A stretch of 64,000 nt of DNA from DASTFY01 sp963829955 (lineage in GTDB: Bacteria; Actinomycetota; Acidimicrobiia; Acidimicrobiales; Ilumatobacteraceae), in the NCBI GenBank assembly GCA_963829955.1, contig CAWHKS010000019.1:248001-312000 (forward strand). Reading direction: 5' to 3'. The position numbers and the translations under genes were made by a program. Shown piece by piece: positions 1 to 8,321 of the stretch (the stretch's first letter is position 1; each line of letters starts with the position of its first letter). Under the pieces are notes generated by a model that saw only the letters and a list, made by a program, of their open reading frames with translations, ran no database searches and was not told where the DNA came from.

Positions 1-2169
1 GTCCTGACCGGCGACATGATGGCCAAGCGCAACCTGGCCTGGATGCCGACCCTTTCCTACGACACCCAGGCCGTGCTGGCCACGGACAAGGTCCGGTTCC
101 AGGGGCAGGAGGTCGCGTGCGTCATCGCCGACGACCCGTACATCGCCAAGGACGCCTGCGAGGCGATCGACGTCGACTACGAGCCGTTGCCCGTCATCGT
201 CAACCCGCGCCAGGCGATGGCCGAGGACGCGCCGCTGATCCGGGACGACAAGGAGAACCAGCACGACAACGTCGTGTACGACTGGACCGTCGGCGACCGC
301 GACGCCACCGACCGCGCCTTCGAACAGGCCGACGTCGTGTCGAAGCTCGACCTCCACTACCCGCGGTCCCACCCCGCGCCGCTCGAGTGCTGTGGGTCGA
401 TCGCCGACTTCAACCGGTCGACCTCGAAGCTCACCGTCTACATGACGACGCAGGCGCCCCACATCATCCGGGCAGCCGTCGCGCTCGTGGCCGAGCTGCC
501 CGAGCACATGATCCGCATCATCTCGCCCGACCTCGGTGGCGGGTTCGGCAACAAGGTGCCCGTCTACCCCGGCTACGTCATGTCGATCCTGGCCTCGATC
601 CTTCTGGAGCGGCCGGTCAAGTGGATCGAGGACCGGACCGGCAACCTCATCTCCACGGGGTTCGCGCGCGACATCTACCTGCACGGCGAGATGGCGTTGC
701 GGCGCGACGGCAAGATCCTCGGCATCCGCATGCACACCGACGCCGACCACGGCGCGTTCTTCTCCGATGCCCAGCCGAGCAAGTTCAAGATCGGCCTGAT
801 GCACTCGGCCTTCGCCTGCTACGACATCCCCGCCGCGCACCTGACGGCCAGAGGCATGTACACGAACAAGGCTCCCGGGGGCGTCGCCTACCGCTGCTCG
901 TTCCGGGTGACCGAGGCCATGTTCTTCCAGGAGCGCATGGTGCAGGCCGCGGCCGACGACCTGGGCATGGACCAGGCCGAGTTCCGGCGCGTCAACTTCG
1001 TCCGCGACGACGACTTCCCGCACCGCACGCCGTTCGGCTTCCTCACGGACTCCGGCCAGTACGGCAAGTGCCTGGACGTCGGGCTCGAGGCCGTCGGGTA
1101 CCAGGACTTCCTCCGGCAGAAGGAGGAGGCGAGGAAGAACGGCCGCCTGCTGGGCATCGGCATCTCGACCATGACCGAACCCCTCGGGGCCGGCAACAGC
1201 CGCGAGTACGACATCCTCGGCATCAAGATGTTCGACTCCGCCGAGCTGCGCGTGCACATGACAGGCAAGGCCATCCTCCGCACCGGCGCCAAGTCGCAGG
1301 GCCAGGGCCACGAGACGACGTGGGCCCAGATCGTCGCCCATGAGCTGGGCATCCCGGCCGAGGACGTGATGGTCGAGGAAGGGGACACGGACACCGCTCC
1401 GTTCGGCATGGGGACGTACGCGTCGCGCAGCACGCCCGTCGCCGGCGCTGCGGTGGCCATGGTGTCCCGCAAGGTCCGGGCCAAGGCGCGCAAGCTCGCC
1501 GCCCACCTGCTGGAGGTGTCCGAGGAGGACGTCGAGTGGGAGCTCGGCCGCTTCTACGTGCGCAGCGCGCCGGACCGCGGCGTCAGCATCCAGGAGTGCG
1601 CCATGGCCGCCTACAGCAACATGCCCGACGGCATGGAGCCCGGCTTGGAGAACAACGCCTACTACGACCCGCCCAACCTCACCTGGCCGTTCGCCTGCTA
1701 CATCGCGACGGTCGAGGTGGATCCCGAGACGGGGGTGTGGGACGTGCTCAGCGTCGTCGCCGTGGACGACTGCGGGGTCCGCATCAACCCGATGATCGTC
1801 GAGGGTCAGATCATGGGTGGTCTGACGGAGGCATACGCCATGGCCAACATGCAGTTCATCACCTTCGACGCCGACGGCAACTGCATCGGGGCCAACTTCA
1901 TGGACTACCTCCTGCCCACGGCCTGGGAGACGCCCGGCTTCGAGCTGCACGAGGTGGTGACGCCCTGCCCGCACCACCCGATCGGCGCGAAGGGCATCGG
2001 TGAGTGCGCCACGGTCGGCGGTCCGGCGGCGTTCGTCAACGCGGTGATGGACGCCATCAAGGGCACCGGGGTGCGCAACATCGACATGCCCCTCCTGCCT
2101 GATCGCGTCCACGAGGCCCTCACCCAGCGCCACGACGTGTCCGGCGCGCCGCCGGTCGGGACGGACTGA
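1..2169 (+). CDS. coxL: Aerobic CO dehydrogenase large subunit, form I (5'-truncated by window edge)
   Basis: This is the molybdenum-copper catalytic subunit that oxidises CO to CO2 in the cytoplasm, working with the FAD (CoxM) and 2Fe-2S (CoxS) subunits, which are not in this window. The frame is open from base 1, so roughly 80-90 N-terminal residues lie to the left; about 720 residues are visible. The diagnostic form I active-site loop AYRCSFR is encoded at 886-906, with the cysteine that holds copper at 895-897. The molybdopterin-site motif GGGFGNK lies near 535-555, QGQGHETTWAQ near 1300-1330, and the catalytic glutamate sits in GIGECATVGG near 1990-2025. Form II enzymes have AYRGAGR instead, so this is a genuine CO dehydrogenase and not a generic xanthine-oxidase relative. 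The stop overlaps the next start (TGATG). Confidence 0.95.
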   Translation, partial: VLTGDMMAKRNLAWMPTLSYDTQAVLATDKVRFQGQEVACVIADDPYIAKDACEAIDVDYEPLPVIVNPRQAMAEDAPLIRDDKENQHDNVVYDWTVGDRDATDRAFEQADVVSKLDLHYPRSHPAPLECCGSIADFNRSTSKLTVYMTTQAPHIIRAAVALVAELPEHMIRIISPDLGGGFGNKVPVYPGYVMSILASILLERPVKWIEDRTGNLISTGFARDIYLHGEMALRRDGKILGIRMHTDADHGAFFSDAQPSKFKIGLMHSAFACYDIPAAHLTARGMYTNKAPGGVAYRCSFRVTEAMFFQERMVQAAADDLGMDQAEFRRVNFVRDDDFPHRTPFGFLTDSGQYGKCLDVGLEAVGYQDFLRQKEEARKNGRLLGIGISTMTEPLGAGNSREYDILGIKMFDSAELRVHMTGKAILRTGAKSQGQGHETTWAQIVAHELGIPAEDVMVEEGDTDTAPFGMGTYASRSTPVAGAAVAMVSRKVRAKARKLAAHLLEVSEEDVEWELGRFYVRSAPDRGVSIQECAMAAYSNMPDGMEPGLENNAYYDPPNLTWPFACYIATVEVDPETGVWDVLSVVAVDDCGVRINPMIVEGQIMGGLTEAYAMANMQFITFDADGNCIGANFMDYLLPTAWETPGFELHEVVTPCPHHPIGAKGIGECATVGGPAAFVNAVMDAIKGTGVRNIDMPLLPDRVHEALTQRHDVSGAPPVGTD

Positions 2170-3117
2170 TGGACAGCTGGGAGGTGGTCGAGCACGCGGC
2201 GGCGTTGGCCCGGCGCGGGGAGGAGTTCGCGCTGGCCACCGTCGTCTGGCGGGAAGGACCGTCCTCCGGGCAGACCGGCTCGCGCGCCATCGTCACCGCG
2301 GCGGGCGAGGTCCACGGCTGGATCGGGGGCGCCTGCGCCGAGCCGTCGGTGATCCGGGAGGCTCAGCGCGCCATCGCCGACCGCCAGCCCCGCCTGCTCC
2401 TGCTCGGCACGCCCGAGCAGTTCGGCTCGGTGCCGGACGGGATGACCGTCGATCCCCATCGCCTGCCAGAGCGAGGGCGCGCTCGAGGTGTACGTCGAGC
2501 CGGTGCTCGCCAGCCCGCACCTCGTCGTGATCGGCGCGTCGCCGATGGCCCAGACGCTCCGGGACCTCGCGAGTGCTCTCGGCTGGCACGCGGAGCTCGT
2601 CGACCGCGCCGACCTCGACGACGCGCCACTCGACGGCCGGTCGGTGGTGGTCGTGGCCACGCAGGGCCACGGTGACGAAGAGGCCATCGAGCGCGCCGTC
2701 GCCGCCCGACCGATCTACGTGGGGCTGGTCGCCTCGCGGCGCCGAGGCGAGTCGGTGCTCGGGTACCTGGCCGACCGCGGCGTCCCAAAGGACGTCGTGG
2801 AGCGGATCCGGGTGCCGGCCGGCCTGGACCTCGGCCACACCTCCCACCGGGAGATCGCGGTGGCAGTGCTCGCCGAGCTGGTCCAGTTGCGGGCCGCCGG
2901 GGCCCTGGCGCCCGAAGGCGGGCCGGGCGACGCCGCCAACGCGCTCAGCGCGCCCGCGGAGGCCGTCGACCCCATCTGCGGGATGACCGTGCCCGCGGAC
3001 CATACGAGCCGACCGTTCGAGCACGGCGGCGTGACGTACTACTTCTGCAGCGCCGGTTGCCGCGGCACCTTCGAGCACGATCCGGCCGCCCATGTCCCGA
3101 GGGAGGCCCGATGCTGA
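2169..3117 (+). CDS. XdhC/CoxI-family cofactor maturation protein with C-terminal YHS domain (one-base frameshift)
   Basis: XdhC/CoxI proteins help sulfurate or insert the molybdenum cofactor of xanthine-dehydrogenase-type enzymes. The N-terminal XdhC_CoxI domain (REGPSSGQTGSRAIV, GWIGGACAEP) is read from the ATG at 2169. The Rossmann-like half (VVIGASPMAQTL, YVGLVASRRRGESV, IRVPAGLDLGHTSHREIA) continues one frame over. The join is at about 2451: dropping one G gives MTVIPIACQSEGALEVYVEP, the usual linker. The 949-base span is one base too long for an open frame. The last 50 residues form a YHS domain (DPICGMTV, YFCSAGC), a small cysteine-rich metal-associated module. The frameshift may be a sequence error. 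The gene sits between coxL and coxG and overlaps both. Confidence 0.85.
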
Positions 3118-3695
3118 TCAAGAACGACTTCGAGGTCGCCGAGTCCGTCGACAAGGTCTGGCGGTTCTTCGACGACATCCCCCAGGTGGCGGCCTGCTTG
3201 CCGGGCGCCGAGCTCACCGAGGACCTGGGGGACGACCGCTACCGCGGCAAGGTCGCCATCCGCATGGGACCGGTGAAGCTGCAGTTCGCCGGCACGGCCG
3301 AGATCAAGGAGCGCGACGACGACGCCAAGCGCCTGGTGGTCGACGCCGCCGGGGCGGACGAGAAGGGGCGGGGCCAGGCCGCCATGCTGGTGACGGCCAC
3401 GCTGGCGTCGACGGCCAAGGGGACCAAGGTGGAAGTCGCGCAGGACCTGCAGCTCGCAGGCGCCGCCGCGCAGTACGGCCGGGGGATGATCTCCGACGTC
3501 TCCTCCGTCCTGATGCGTGACTTTGCAACCAACATGCAGAACCGGATCACGGCCGTCGACAGGGGGCTCTCACCGGACCAGGTGTCCGGCGCCGCGCCGG
3601 CCAGCGGGCTGGGCATCGGTCTGCGTGCCACCTGGATGGCGCTGAAGCGGGTGGCCCGCCGCTTCTTCCTGCCCTACCAGCCCAACCCGAGCTGA
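3111..3695 (+). CDS. coxG: CoxG, CO dehydrogenase-associated SRPBCC protein
   Basis: CoxG is a START/SRPBCC-fold protein of aerobic CO dehydrogenase clusters, implicated in attaching the enzyme to the membrane and in electron transfer to quinone. The 194-residue product opens MLIKNDFEVAESVDKVWRF and shows the conserved IPQVAACLPGAEL and YRGKVAIRMGPVKLQFAGTA segments. The C-terminal 25 residues (around IGLRATWMALKRVARRFF) are basic and amphipathic, consistent with membrane binding. The ATG at 3111 lies inside the end of the xdhC gene (ATGCTGA overlap) and is preceded by GGGAGG. This start is preferred over an upstream in-frame ATG because it matches the family N-terminus. Confidence 0.93.
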   Translation: MLIKNDFEVAESVDKVWRFFDDIPQVAACLPGAELTEDLGDDRYRGKVAIRMGPVKLQFAGTAEIKERDDDAKRLVVDAAGADEKGRGQAAMLVTATLASTAKGTKVEVAQDLQLAGAAAQYGRGMISDVSSVLMRDFATNMQNRITAVDRGLSPDQVSGAAPASGLGIGLRATWMALKRVARRFFLPYQPNPS

Positions 3696-3706
3696 GGAGG
3701 AGACCG

Positions 3707-3961
3707 ATGGTGCTGTGGTGGATCGGGAACGTGCTCCTGCTCCTCGTCGTCGTCCCCGTGCTCGTGGCGCTGCTCAACCGCGTGCTCGCCGCGCTGGAGC
3801 GGATCCGCGGTGCGTCGGACGAGATCCTGGCCGGCGGCGTCGCCCTCATCGGCGATCTCGACGAGGTGCCGGCCCTGCTGGCGACGACCGACGAAACCAT
3901 CCACGAGGTCTCGGTGGGCGCCGTGCGGTACGCCGGCTCCGTCGGGAAGCTGCTCGGGTGA
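3707..3961 (+). CDS. Small single-pass membrane protein 1 of the cox cluster
   Basis: An 84-residue protein of unknown function. Residues 2-23 form a hydrophobic helix (WWIGNVLLLLVVVPVLVALL). The rest is predicted helical and polar, with leucine/isoleucine at spacings that suggest an amphipathic or coiled-coil helix (RVLAALERIRGASDEIL, LLATTDETIHEVSVG). A strong ribosome site GAGGAG precedes the ATG. It begins 11 bases after coxG and is the first of five consecutive genes of this shape. No enzymatic motif is visible. Confidence 0.8.
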   Translation: MVLWWIGNVLLLLVVVPVLVALLNRVLAALERIRGASDEILAGGVALIGDLDEVPALLATTDETIHEVSVGAVRYAGSVGKLLG

Positions 3962-3977
3962 GAGGGAGGACACTGCC

Positions 3978-4205
3978 ATGCCCGCTGCTGCCTGGGTGAC
4001 CATCATCATCGCCACGCTGATCGTGGCGGCTGCCGCCCTCGGCCTCGTCCGGGTGATCCTTCACCTGGTCGCCATCCATCGCACCCTCGGCGCCGTCGTC
4101 GGCGGTGTGCAGGTCGTGGCCGACAAGACGCGCACCGTCCCCGACGTGCTGCCGTCCGTGAACGCCAACCTCGCCCCGGTCCGGGACTTCTGCGAGTCGA
4201 TATGA
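3978..4205 (+). CDS. Small single-pass membrane protein 2 of the cox cluster
   Basis: A 75-residue protein of unknown function. An N-terminal hydrophobic helix spans about residues 6-30 (VTIIIATLIVAAAALGLVRV), followed by a roughly 45-residue helical tail (IHRTLGAVVGGVQVVADKT, VLPSVNANLAPVRDFCESI). The ATG at 3978 follows GGGAGGA by eight bases. A longer in-frame reading starting at 3810 runs through the previous gene and is rejected. The topology matches the neighbours on both sides: a short N-terminus, one membrane span, then a cytoplasmic or external helix. Confidence 0.75.
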   Translation: MPAAAWVTIIIATLIVAAAALGLVRVILHLVAIHRTLGAVVGGVQVVADKTRTVPDVLPSVNANLAPVRDFCESI

Positions 4206-4218
4206 GGAGGGACGAGCC

Positions 4219-4488
4219 ATGAGCGCGCTCTTCGCGGCGAGCGACTCCACCACGAGCTGGGCGATCGGCTACACGATCGTCATCATCGTGGTGATCGTCG
4301 TCGTCGCCCTGGTGGTGCCGATCCTGCTGCTGGCCCGGGCGATCGGCGGTCAGGCGGAGCAGATCAACTCCAGCCTGGTCGAAGCCGTCGATCACACCGC
4401 GGCCCTCTCCGAGCTCAACACGACGAATGAGTCCGCCGGGCTCATCACGGCTGGGCTGCAGCGCGGCCGCGCCCGGTTGGGAGGTTGA
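4219..4488 (+). CDS. Small single-pass membrane protein 3 of the cox cluster
   Basis: An 89-residue protein of unknown function. A hydrophobic segment of about 28 residues (14-42, IGYTIVIIVVIVVVALVVPI) is followed by a polar helix (GGQAEQINSSLVEAVDHTAA) and a basic end. GAGGAGGGACGAGCC precedes the ATG. Spacing from the previous gene is 13 bases. The asparagine- and threonine-rich stretch LSELNTTNESAGLI resembles ANTANTAL in the next protein, which hints that the five genes are divergent paralogues. That relation is inference from short similarity only. Confidence 0.75.
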   Translation: MSALFAASDSTTSWAIGYTIVIIVVIVVVALVVPILLLARAIGGQAEQINSSLVEAVDHTAALSELNTTNESAGLITAGLQRGRARLGG

Positions 4489-4490
4489 CC

Positions 4491-4778
4491 ATGCAGCTCG
4501 CGCTCACCTCGACCCAGGAGAACCTGTGGTGGGGCGCCATCGCCGGCGGCTTCGTCATCGTCCTCGCCGTGGCCGCGCTGCTGACAATCCTGGTGATGCT
4601 GGTGCGCACCATCGACCGCCGGGTGGCGACCATCCGGGAGACGCTGGAGCAGGCGGCGACCAACACCGCGAACACCGCACTCATCGCCGAGACGGCAGCG
4701 CAGGTCGACGCCGTGCTGGCCGAGGGCCTCGAGCACCACCTGTTCCTCGGCCGGGTCCTCGGGAAGGTGCGCTCGTGA
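4491..4778 (+). CDS. Small single-pass membrane protein 4 of the cox cluster
   Basis: A 95-residue protein of unknown function. One membrane helix spans about residues 14-38 (WGAIAGGFVIVLAVAALLTI). The helical tail is rich in alanine, threonine and isoleucine (RRVATIRETLEQAATNT, IAETAAQVDAVLAEGLEHHL). The ATG at 4491 is chosen because GGGAGG ends six bases upstream; a TTG six bases earlier is the alternative. It overlaps the next gene by four bases (GTGA), so the two are probably translationally coupled. Confidence 0.78.
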   Translation: MQLALTSTQENLWWGAIAGGFVIVLAVAALLTILVMLVRTIDRRVATIRETLEQAATNTANTALIAETAAQVDAVLAEGLEHHLFLGRVLGKVRS

Positions 4779-5182
4779 CCACGCAGATCGTCCTCTCCGT
4801 CGTCGTGATCGTCCTGCTCATCGCCGGGCTCGCCTTCTACCTCTACGTCGTCGGCTCGCAGCTCACCCGCGTCGCTACGAACCTCGAGGCGTGCGCCGAG
4901 CTCGTGCGCACGGTCGAGCGCAACGCCTCCGTGATCCAGCCGGGCGTCGAGCAGATCAACCACACGGGCGGGGTCATCGCCGGCGCGCTGCCGCTGCTGT
5001 ACGGGATGGCGGAAGGGATAGTCGTCGGCGCCACCTACGAGCCGGGCGCCGCGGGCGAGCGCGGCCCGGCCCGGCCGGCGTCCGGACGCCGGCGCTCGCG
5101 CCTGCACGACAGCGTGGGCTACGTGCCCGCCGCCGGCGGCGCGGCGAGCCAGCCGGAGCCCGATCCGCAGGTACCGGCCTAG
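4775..5182 (+). CDS. Small single-pass membrane protein 5 of the cox cluster
   Basis: A 135-residue protein of unknown function starting at GTG 4775 inside the previous stop. The membrane helix is at residues 4-28 (IVLSVVVIVLLIAGLAFYLY). A helical domain follows (LTRVATNLEACAELVRTVER, PGVEQINHTGGVIAGALPLL). From about residue 87 on there is a low-complexity Arg/Ala/Gly/Pro tail, unlike the four preceding proteins. It ends the plus-strand cox transcription unit and converges with the minus-strand gene, which it overlaps by four bases. Confidence 0.78.
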   Translation: MTTQIVLSVVVIVLLIAGLAFYLYVVGSQLTRVATNLEACAELVRTVERNASVIQPGVEQINHTGGVIAGALPLLYGMAEGIVVGATYEPGAAGERGPARPASGRRRSRLHDSVGYVPAAGGAASQPEPDPQVPA

Positions 5183-5618
5183 ACATCGGGCGCAGGATCC
5201 CGTCCGGTCGTCAGAGGCCCTGCGGTGGGCGCCTGGTACTCACCGATCCACTCGTCCTTCCACGCCGGGTCGTACTGCTCGGTGTTGCAGCCCGGGCGGT
5301 AGATGGCGGTCAGCTCGCGGACGATCTGCTCCCGGTGGGACTGCAGACCGCCCGGCACCTCGTAGGTGCAGATGAAGACCGCCCACTTGTTGCCGGCCCG
5401 CCGTACCCAGCACGAGGCTTGCGGGTGCTTGAACGGGAAGCGCTCGGTCGAGAGATCGTTCGAGTGACCGACGTAGATGACGGCGTACCGCTCCGGGTCC
5501 GAAGTGGGGTCGGGCTTGAACACGACCGCGTACACCGCCGCACGCTCGGGCGGCGTCCACCCGGCCAGCGGCGCGGGCCCTCGAACGGGTAGCCGGCCAG
5601 CGAACCGAGGCGGATCAT
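5179..5618 (-). CDS. GIY-YIG-like nuclease-fold protein (probable one-base deletion near 5575)
   Basis: The body resembles a GIY-YIG domain: AVYAVVF stands for the GIY strand, YAVIYVGHSNDLS for YIG and its following loop, then FPFKHPQASCW, and REQIVRELTAIYRPGCNTEQ contains a helix glutamate and an asparagine as in the family. The role is unknown; this may be a non-repair GIY-YIG-like protein. The open frame carrying the domain would start at 5637 (MNAGATDD). However, the ATG at 5618 overlaps the upstream stop by ATGA and gives MIRLGSLAGYPFEGP, which joins naturally to PLAGWTPPERAAVY if one base is missing near 5569-5578. The 440-base length is one short of a multiple of three, as a deletion predicts. 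Confidence 0.65.
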
Positions 5619-5938
5619 CGGTCGCTCCCGCGTTCATCGATGTCGCCTCGTTCGTCGATGTCGTAGTCGAGCTCGTCGTCCTCGCTGACGGCCGCTGCTC
5701 GCGCTATTGGCCACGGCGGGAGGCGGGCCACCGACGCGGCGCGCTGGAACGCCGCCACGCCGAGCTCGAGCGCTTCGTCGCCGTCCTTGGCCTCGACGAC
5801 GAGTTGGGCGCCGTAGCTCGGCGTGCCGATGCCCGACGCGATCCCCCCGCTGGCGGCGACGGCGTCAGCCAGCTCGACCACCTCCTCCGTCGTGATGACC
5901 CGATCGCCCTCGGCCACGACGGCCACGCTCCACTTCAC
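5615..5938 (-). CDS. Small acidic protein of unknown function, coupled to the GIY-YIG-like gene
   Basis: A 107-residue protein, starting at GTG 5938 eleven bases after the coxE stop. The first 85 residues look like a compact alpha/beta domain (VKWSVAVVAEGDRVITTEEV, GGIASGIGTPSYGAQLVVEA, LPPWPIARAAAV). The tail is acidic (SEDDELDYDIDERGDIDERG). Its stop overlaps the ATG of the next gene by four bases, so the two are probably co-translated. I do not recognise a named family. An alternative longer reading to 6100 runs through coxE in another frame and has shadow-like Arg/Pro composition. Confidence 0.65.
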   Translation of the reverse strand: MKWSVAVVAEGDRVITTEEVVELADAVAASGGIASGIGTPSYGAQLVVEAKDGDEALELGVAAFQRAASVARLPPWPIARAAAVSEDDELDYDIDERGDIDERGSDR

Positions 5939-5949
5939 GACGGACCCCG

Positions 5950-7095
5950 CTAGCTCAGGCTGGGGAGGAGCGCCGCGAACTCCTCGAGGCTGCGGAGGTC
6001 GTGCCCGGAGAGGAGCACGTCGACGTGGGGCGCGGCGACCATCATCCCGAGCGTGCTGGGCCGGAAGTCGGCGTCGGTCCCCTTGTGGGGGTTCATCCAC
6101 ACGATCCGGTGGCTGAGTCGGGAGAGCCGCTCCATCGCCCTCGCCAGCACGGCCGGATCACCGCGGTCGAGGCCATCGGAACAGATCACGACGATCGCGC
6201 CGCGGCACAGTCCGCGACTGCCCCACCGGCGCACGAACGTGTCCAGCGAATCCCCGATCCTCGTGCCGCCCTCCCAGTCGAAGACGGCCCGGGCGGCCTG
6301 GTCCATGGCTTCGTCCGGCCGGCGGCGCTCGAGCGCACGGGTGACCCTCGTGAGCCTGGTGCCGAAGCAGAACACCTCGACTCTGGTGGCGGCCCGCTTG
6401 GTGGAGTAGGCGAACTGGAGGAGGCTCCGTGAGTAGTCGGACATGGAGCCCGAGACGTCGAGGATCAGGACGAGCGGCCGCATCCGCATCCCCCGGCGCC
6501 GCCAGTACAACTCGGCCGGTTCGCCGTGCATGCGCATCGTCCCACGCATGGTGCGGCGGAGATCCGGACGGCGGCCGGAGCGGGCCGGTGTCGTGCGACG
6601 GGTGCGGCGGCGGGGAGGCACGAGCCGGATGCGCAGCATGATGCGGCGCAGCGCGGCCAGCTCCTCCGCGGTGCAGGCCGCGAACGACTTGCCCCGCAGG
6701 ATCTCCGCGTCCGAGGCCATGAGCCCGAGGTGGGCCTCGTCCTCGTCACCACGCTCCTCCTTGCCCGGCTCGGCTGCGGGGATCTGCAGCACCGACTGGC
6801 CCTGCGCGCTGTCGCGCATGGCGAGCCGGAGCGGCTCGGGCACTGCCGAGTCCTCACCGAGGAAGAATCGGCGAAAGACCTCGTCGTACGTCGCGAGCTG
6901 CCCGCGACCCGTGAGCATCGACGTGCGCCCAGCCCAGTAGACGTCCACCAGGTCGGCCGGCTCCAGCGCAGCCGCGGCCGCGCAGTACGCCATCACGTCT
7001 CCCGTGCCCACGGGTATCCCGGCCGCACGGAGCTCCCGGCCGAAGTCGACGAGCAGCCTGGCCAGGGAGGCCGCGTCGAGCGCCGGGTCAGGCAC
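5950..7095 (-). CDS. coxE: CoxE, VWA-domain protein of the CO dehydrogenase cluster
   Basis: CoxE proteins are von Willebrand factor A (VWA) domain partners of the MoxR-type ATPase CoxD; the pair acts in maturation of the Mo-Cu centre of CO dehydrogenase. The 381-residue product has an N-terminal helical region, an Arg-rich linker (residues about 165-200) and a VWA domain with the metal-ion-dependent adhesion motif DVSGSMS near residue 219. TRIGDSLDTF and ICSDGLDRGD follow as further metal-site loops. The ATG at 7095 lies inside the end of coxD (eight-base overlap). Confidence 0.93.
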   Translation of the reverse strand: MPDPALDAASLARLLVDFGRELRAAGIPVGTGDVMAYCAAAAALEPADLVDVYWAGRTSMLTGRGQLATYDEVFRRFFLGEDSAVPEPLRLAMRDSAQGQSVLQIPAAEPGKEERGDEDEAHLGLMASDAEILRGKSFAACTAEELAALRRIMLRIRLVPPRRRTRRTTPARSGRRPDLRRTMRGTMRMHGEPAELYWRRRGMRMRPLVLILDVSGSMSDYSRSLLQFAYSTKRAATRVEVFCFGTRLTRVTRALERRRPDEAMDQAARAVFDWEGGTRIGDSLDTFVRRWGSRGLCRGAIVVICSDGLDRGDPAVLARAMERLSRLSHRIVWMNPHKGTDADFRPSTLGMMVAAPHVDVLLSGHDLRSLEEFAALLPSLS

Positions 7096-7970
7096 CGGTG
7101 ACGATCTCCTCCAGGTTCTCGCGGACGAGCTCGAGGTCGTCGCGTTCCTTCACGACCGCACCCAGCGTGTCCTCGGCCGCGGCGACGCCGAGGTCGCCCT
7201 CGCCCAGAACGTGAAGGGACGCCACCCAGTCGAGCGTCTCGGCGACGCCAGGCGGCTTGACCAGATCCAGCTCGCGCAGCCGGTTGACCGCCGCGACCAC
7301 CTTCCGCGCCAGGGTTTCGGCCACGCCCGGAGCGCGGACCATGACGATCTCCAGCTCGCGCGCCGGACTCGGGTAGCCCACCCAGTGGTAGAGGCAGCGC
7401 CGCTTCAGCGCGTCGTGCAGCTCCACGTGTCCGGTTGGAGGTGAGGATCACGACCGGCGGCGTCCCGGCGACGACGGTACCGATCTCGGGGATGCTGACC
7501 TGGAAGTCCGACAGCAGCTCGAGAAGGAAAGCTTCGAACTCGTCATCGGCGCGATCGACCTCGTCGATGAGGAGGACGGCAGTCTCGCCGGCGCGGACGG
7601 CGTCGAGCAGCGGACGCTCGATGAGGAACTTGGGCCCGAACAGCCGGTCGACCGCCTCGTCCGCCTCGTCACCCAGGTCATGTTCGGACAGCGCGCGGAT
7701 CTGCAGCATCTGGCGGGCGTAGTCCCAGTCGTAGAGGGCTTGGCTGGTGTCGATGCCCTCGTAGCACTGCAGCCGGATCAGACGCCGACCGGAGACCGAC
7801 GCCAGCGCCTTCGCCACCTCCGTCTTGCCGACGCCGACCTCACCCTCGAGGAGGAGCGGACGGCCCAGGGAGAGGGAGACGTGGAGTGCGGTGGCCAGGC
7901 CGCGGTCGGCGAGATAGCCGCCGCCGCGCAGCAGTGCCGTCAGGGCGGGGACATCGGAGGGGCGCTCCAT
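7088..7970 (-). CDS. coxD: CoxD, MoxR-family AAA+ ATPase (one-base frameshift near 7424)
   Basis: CoxD is the AAA+ chaperone-type ATPase that, with CoxE, activates CO dehydrogenase. Walker A is GEVGVGKTEVAKAL (near residue 43) and Walker B is VLLIDEVDRAD. The sensor strand VVILTSNRT is the last part read in the first frame. Removing one extra base at 7423-7424 continues as RELHDALKRRCLYHWVGYPS, the normal MoxR sequence, to the stop at 7088. The 883-base span is one base too long, consistent with an insertion. An in-frame continuation in the first frame (to 6993) is Arg/Gly-rich and overlaps coxE, so it is not real. Confidence 0.88.
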
Positions 7971-8004
7971 CGGCTCGACCTCACACCGCCGGACAGGTCG
8001 GCGG

Positions 8005-8265
8005 TCAGCGGGGGTCGGAGGACCCGAGGACCAGGTCGCGGATGCTGCCCTCGGACGCGCTCAGTTTGCCCTCGCGGGCCAGCCGCTCCCGCCACGCGCC
8101 GCTCAAATCGTCGCCCGGCTCCGCGTAGCCGTCGAACGTCACGTCCTTCATGTTCTTGCAGGACTTCGTCGGGCCGCACTCCTCGTCGAGCTCAGCCCGA
8201 GCGGCGTCGTCGGCCGCCCACACCGAGCGCAGGACATCGAGTGTGCCGTCCCCGTGATCACCCAT
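8005..8265 (-). CDS. Small hypothetical protein upstream of coxD
   Basis: An 86-residue, mostly acidic protein with two cysteines in the segment EECGPTKSCKNMKDV. No membrane segment or named domain is recognised. It precedes coxD by 34 bases on the same strand and follows the second xdhC gene by 56 bases, so it probably belongs to the coxD-coxE transcription unit. The coding assignment rests on position and codon pattern alone. Confidence 0.5.
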   Translation of the reverse strand: MGDHGDGTLDVLRSVWAADDAARAELDEECGPTKSCKNMKDVTFDGYAEPGDDLSGAWRERLAREGKLSASEGSIRDLVLGSSDPR

Positions 8266-8321
8266 CGGGCGTCATGCTACCGGGGCCGCCCGCGGGCACC
8301 GATCGCCGCGCGCAGCCCCGT

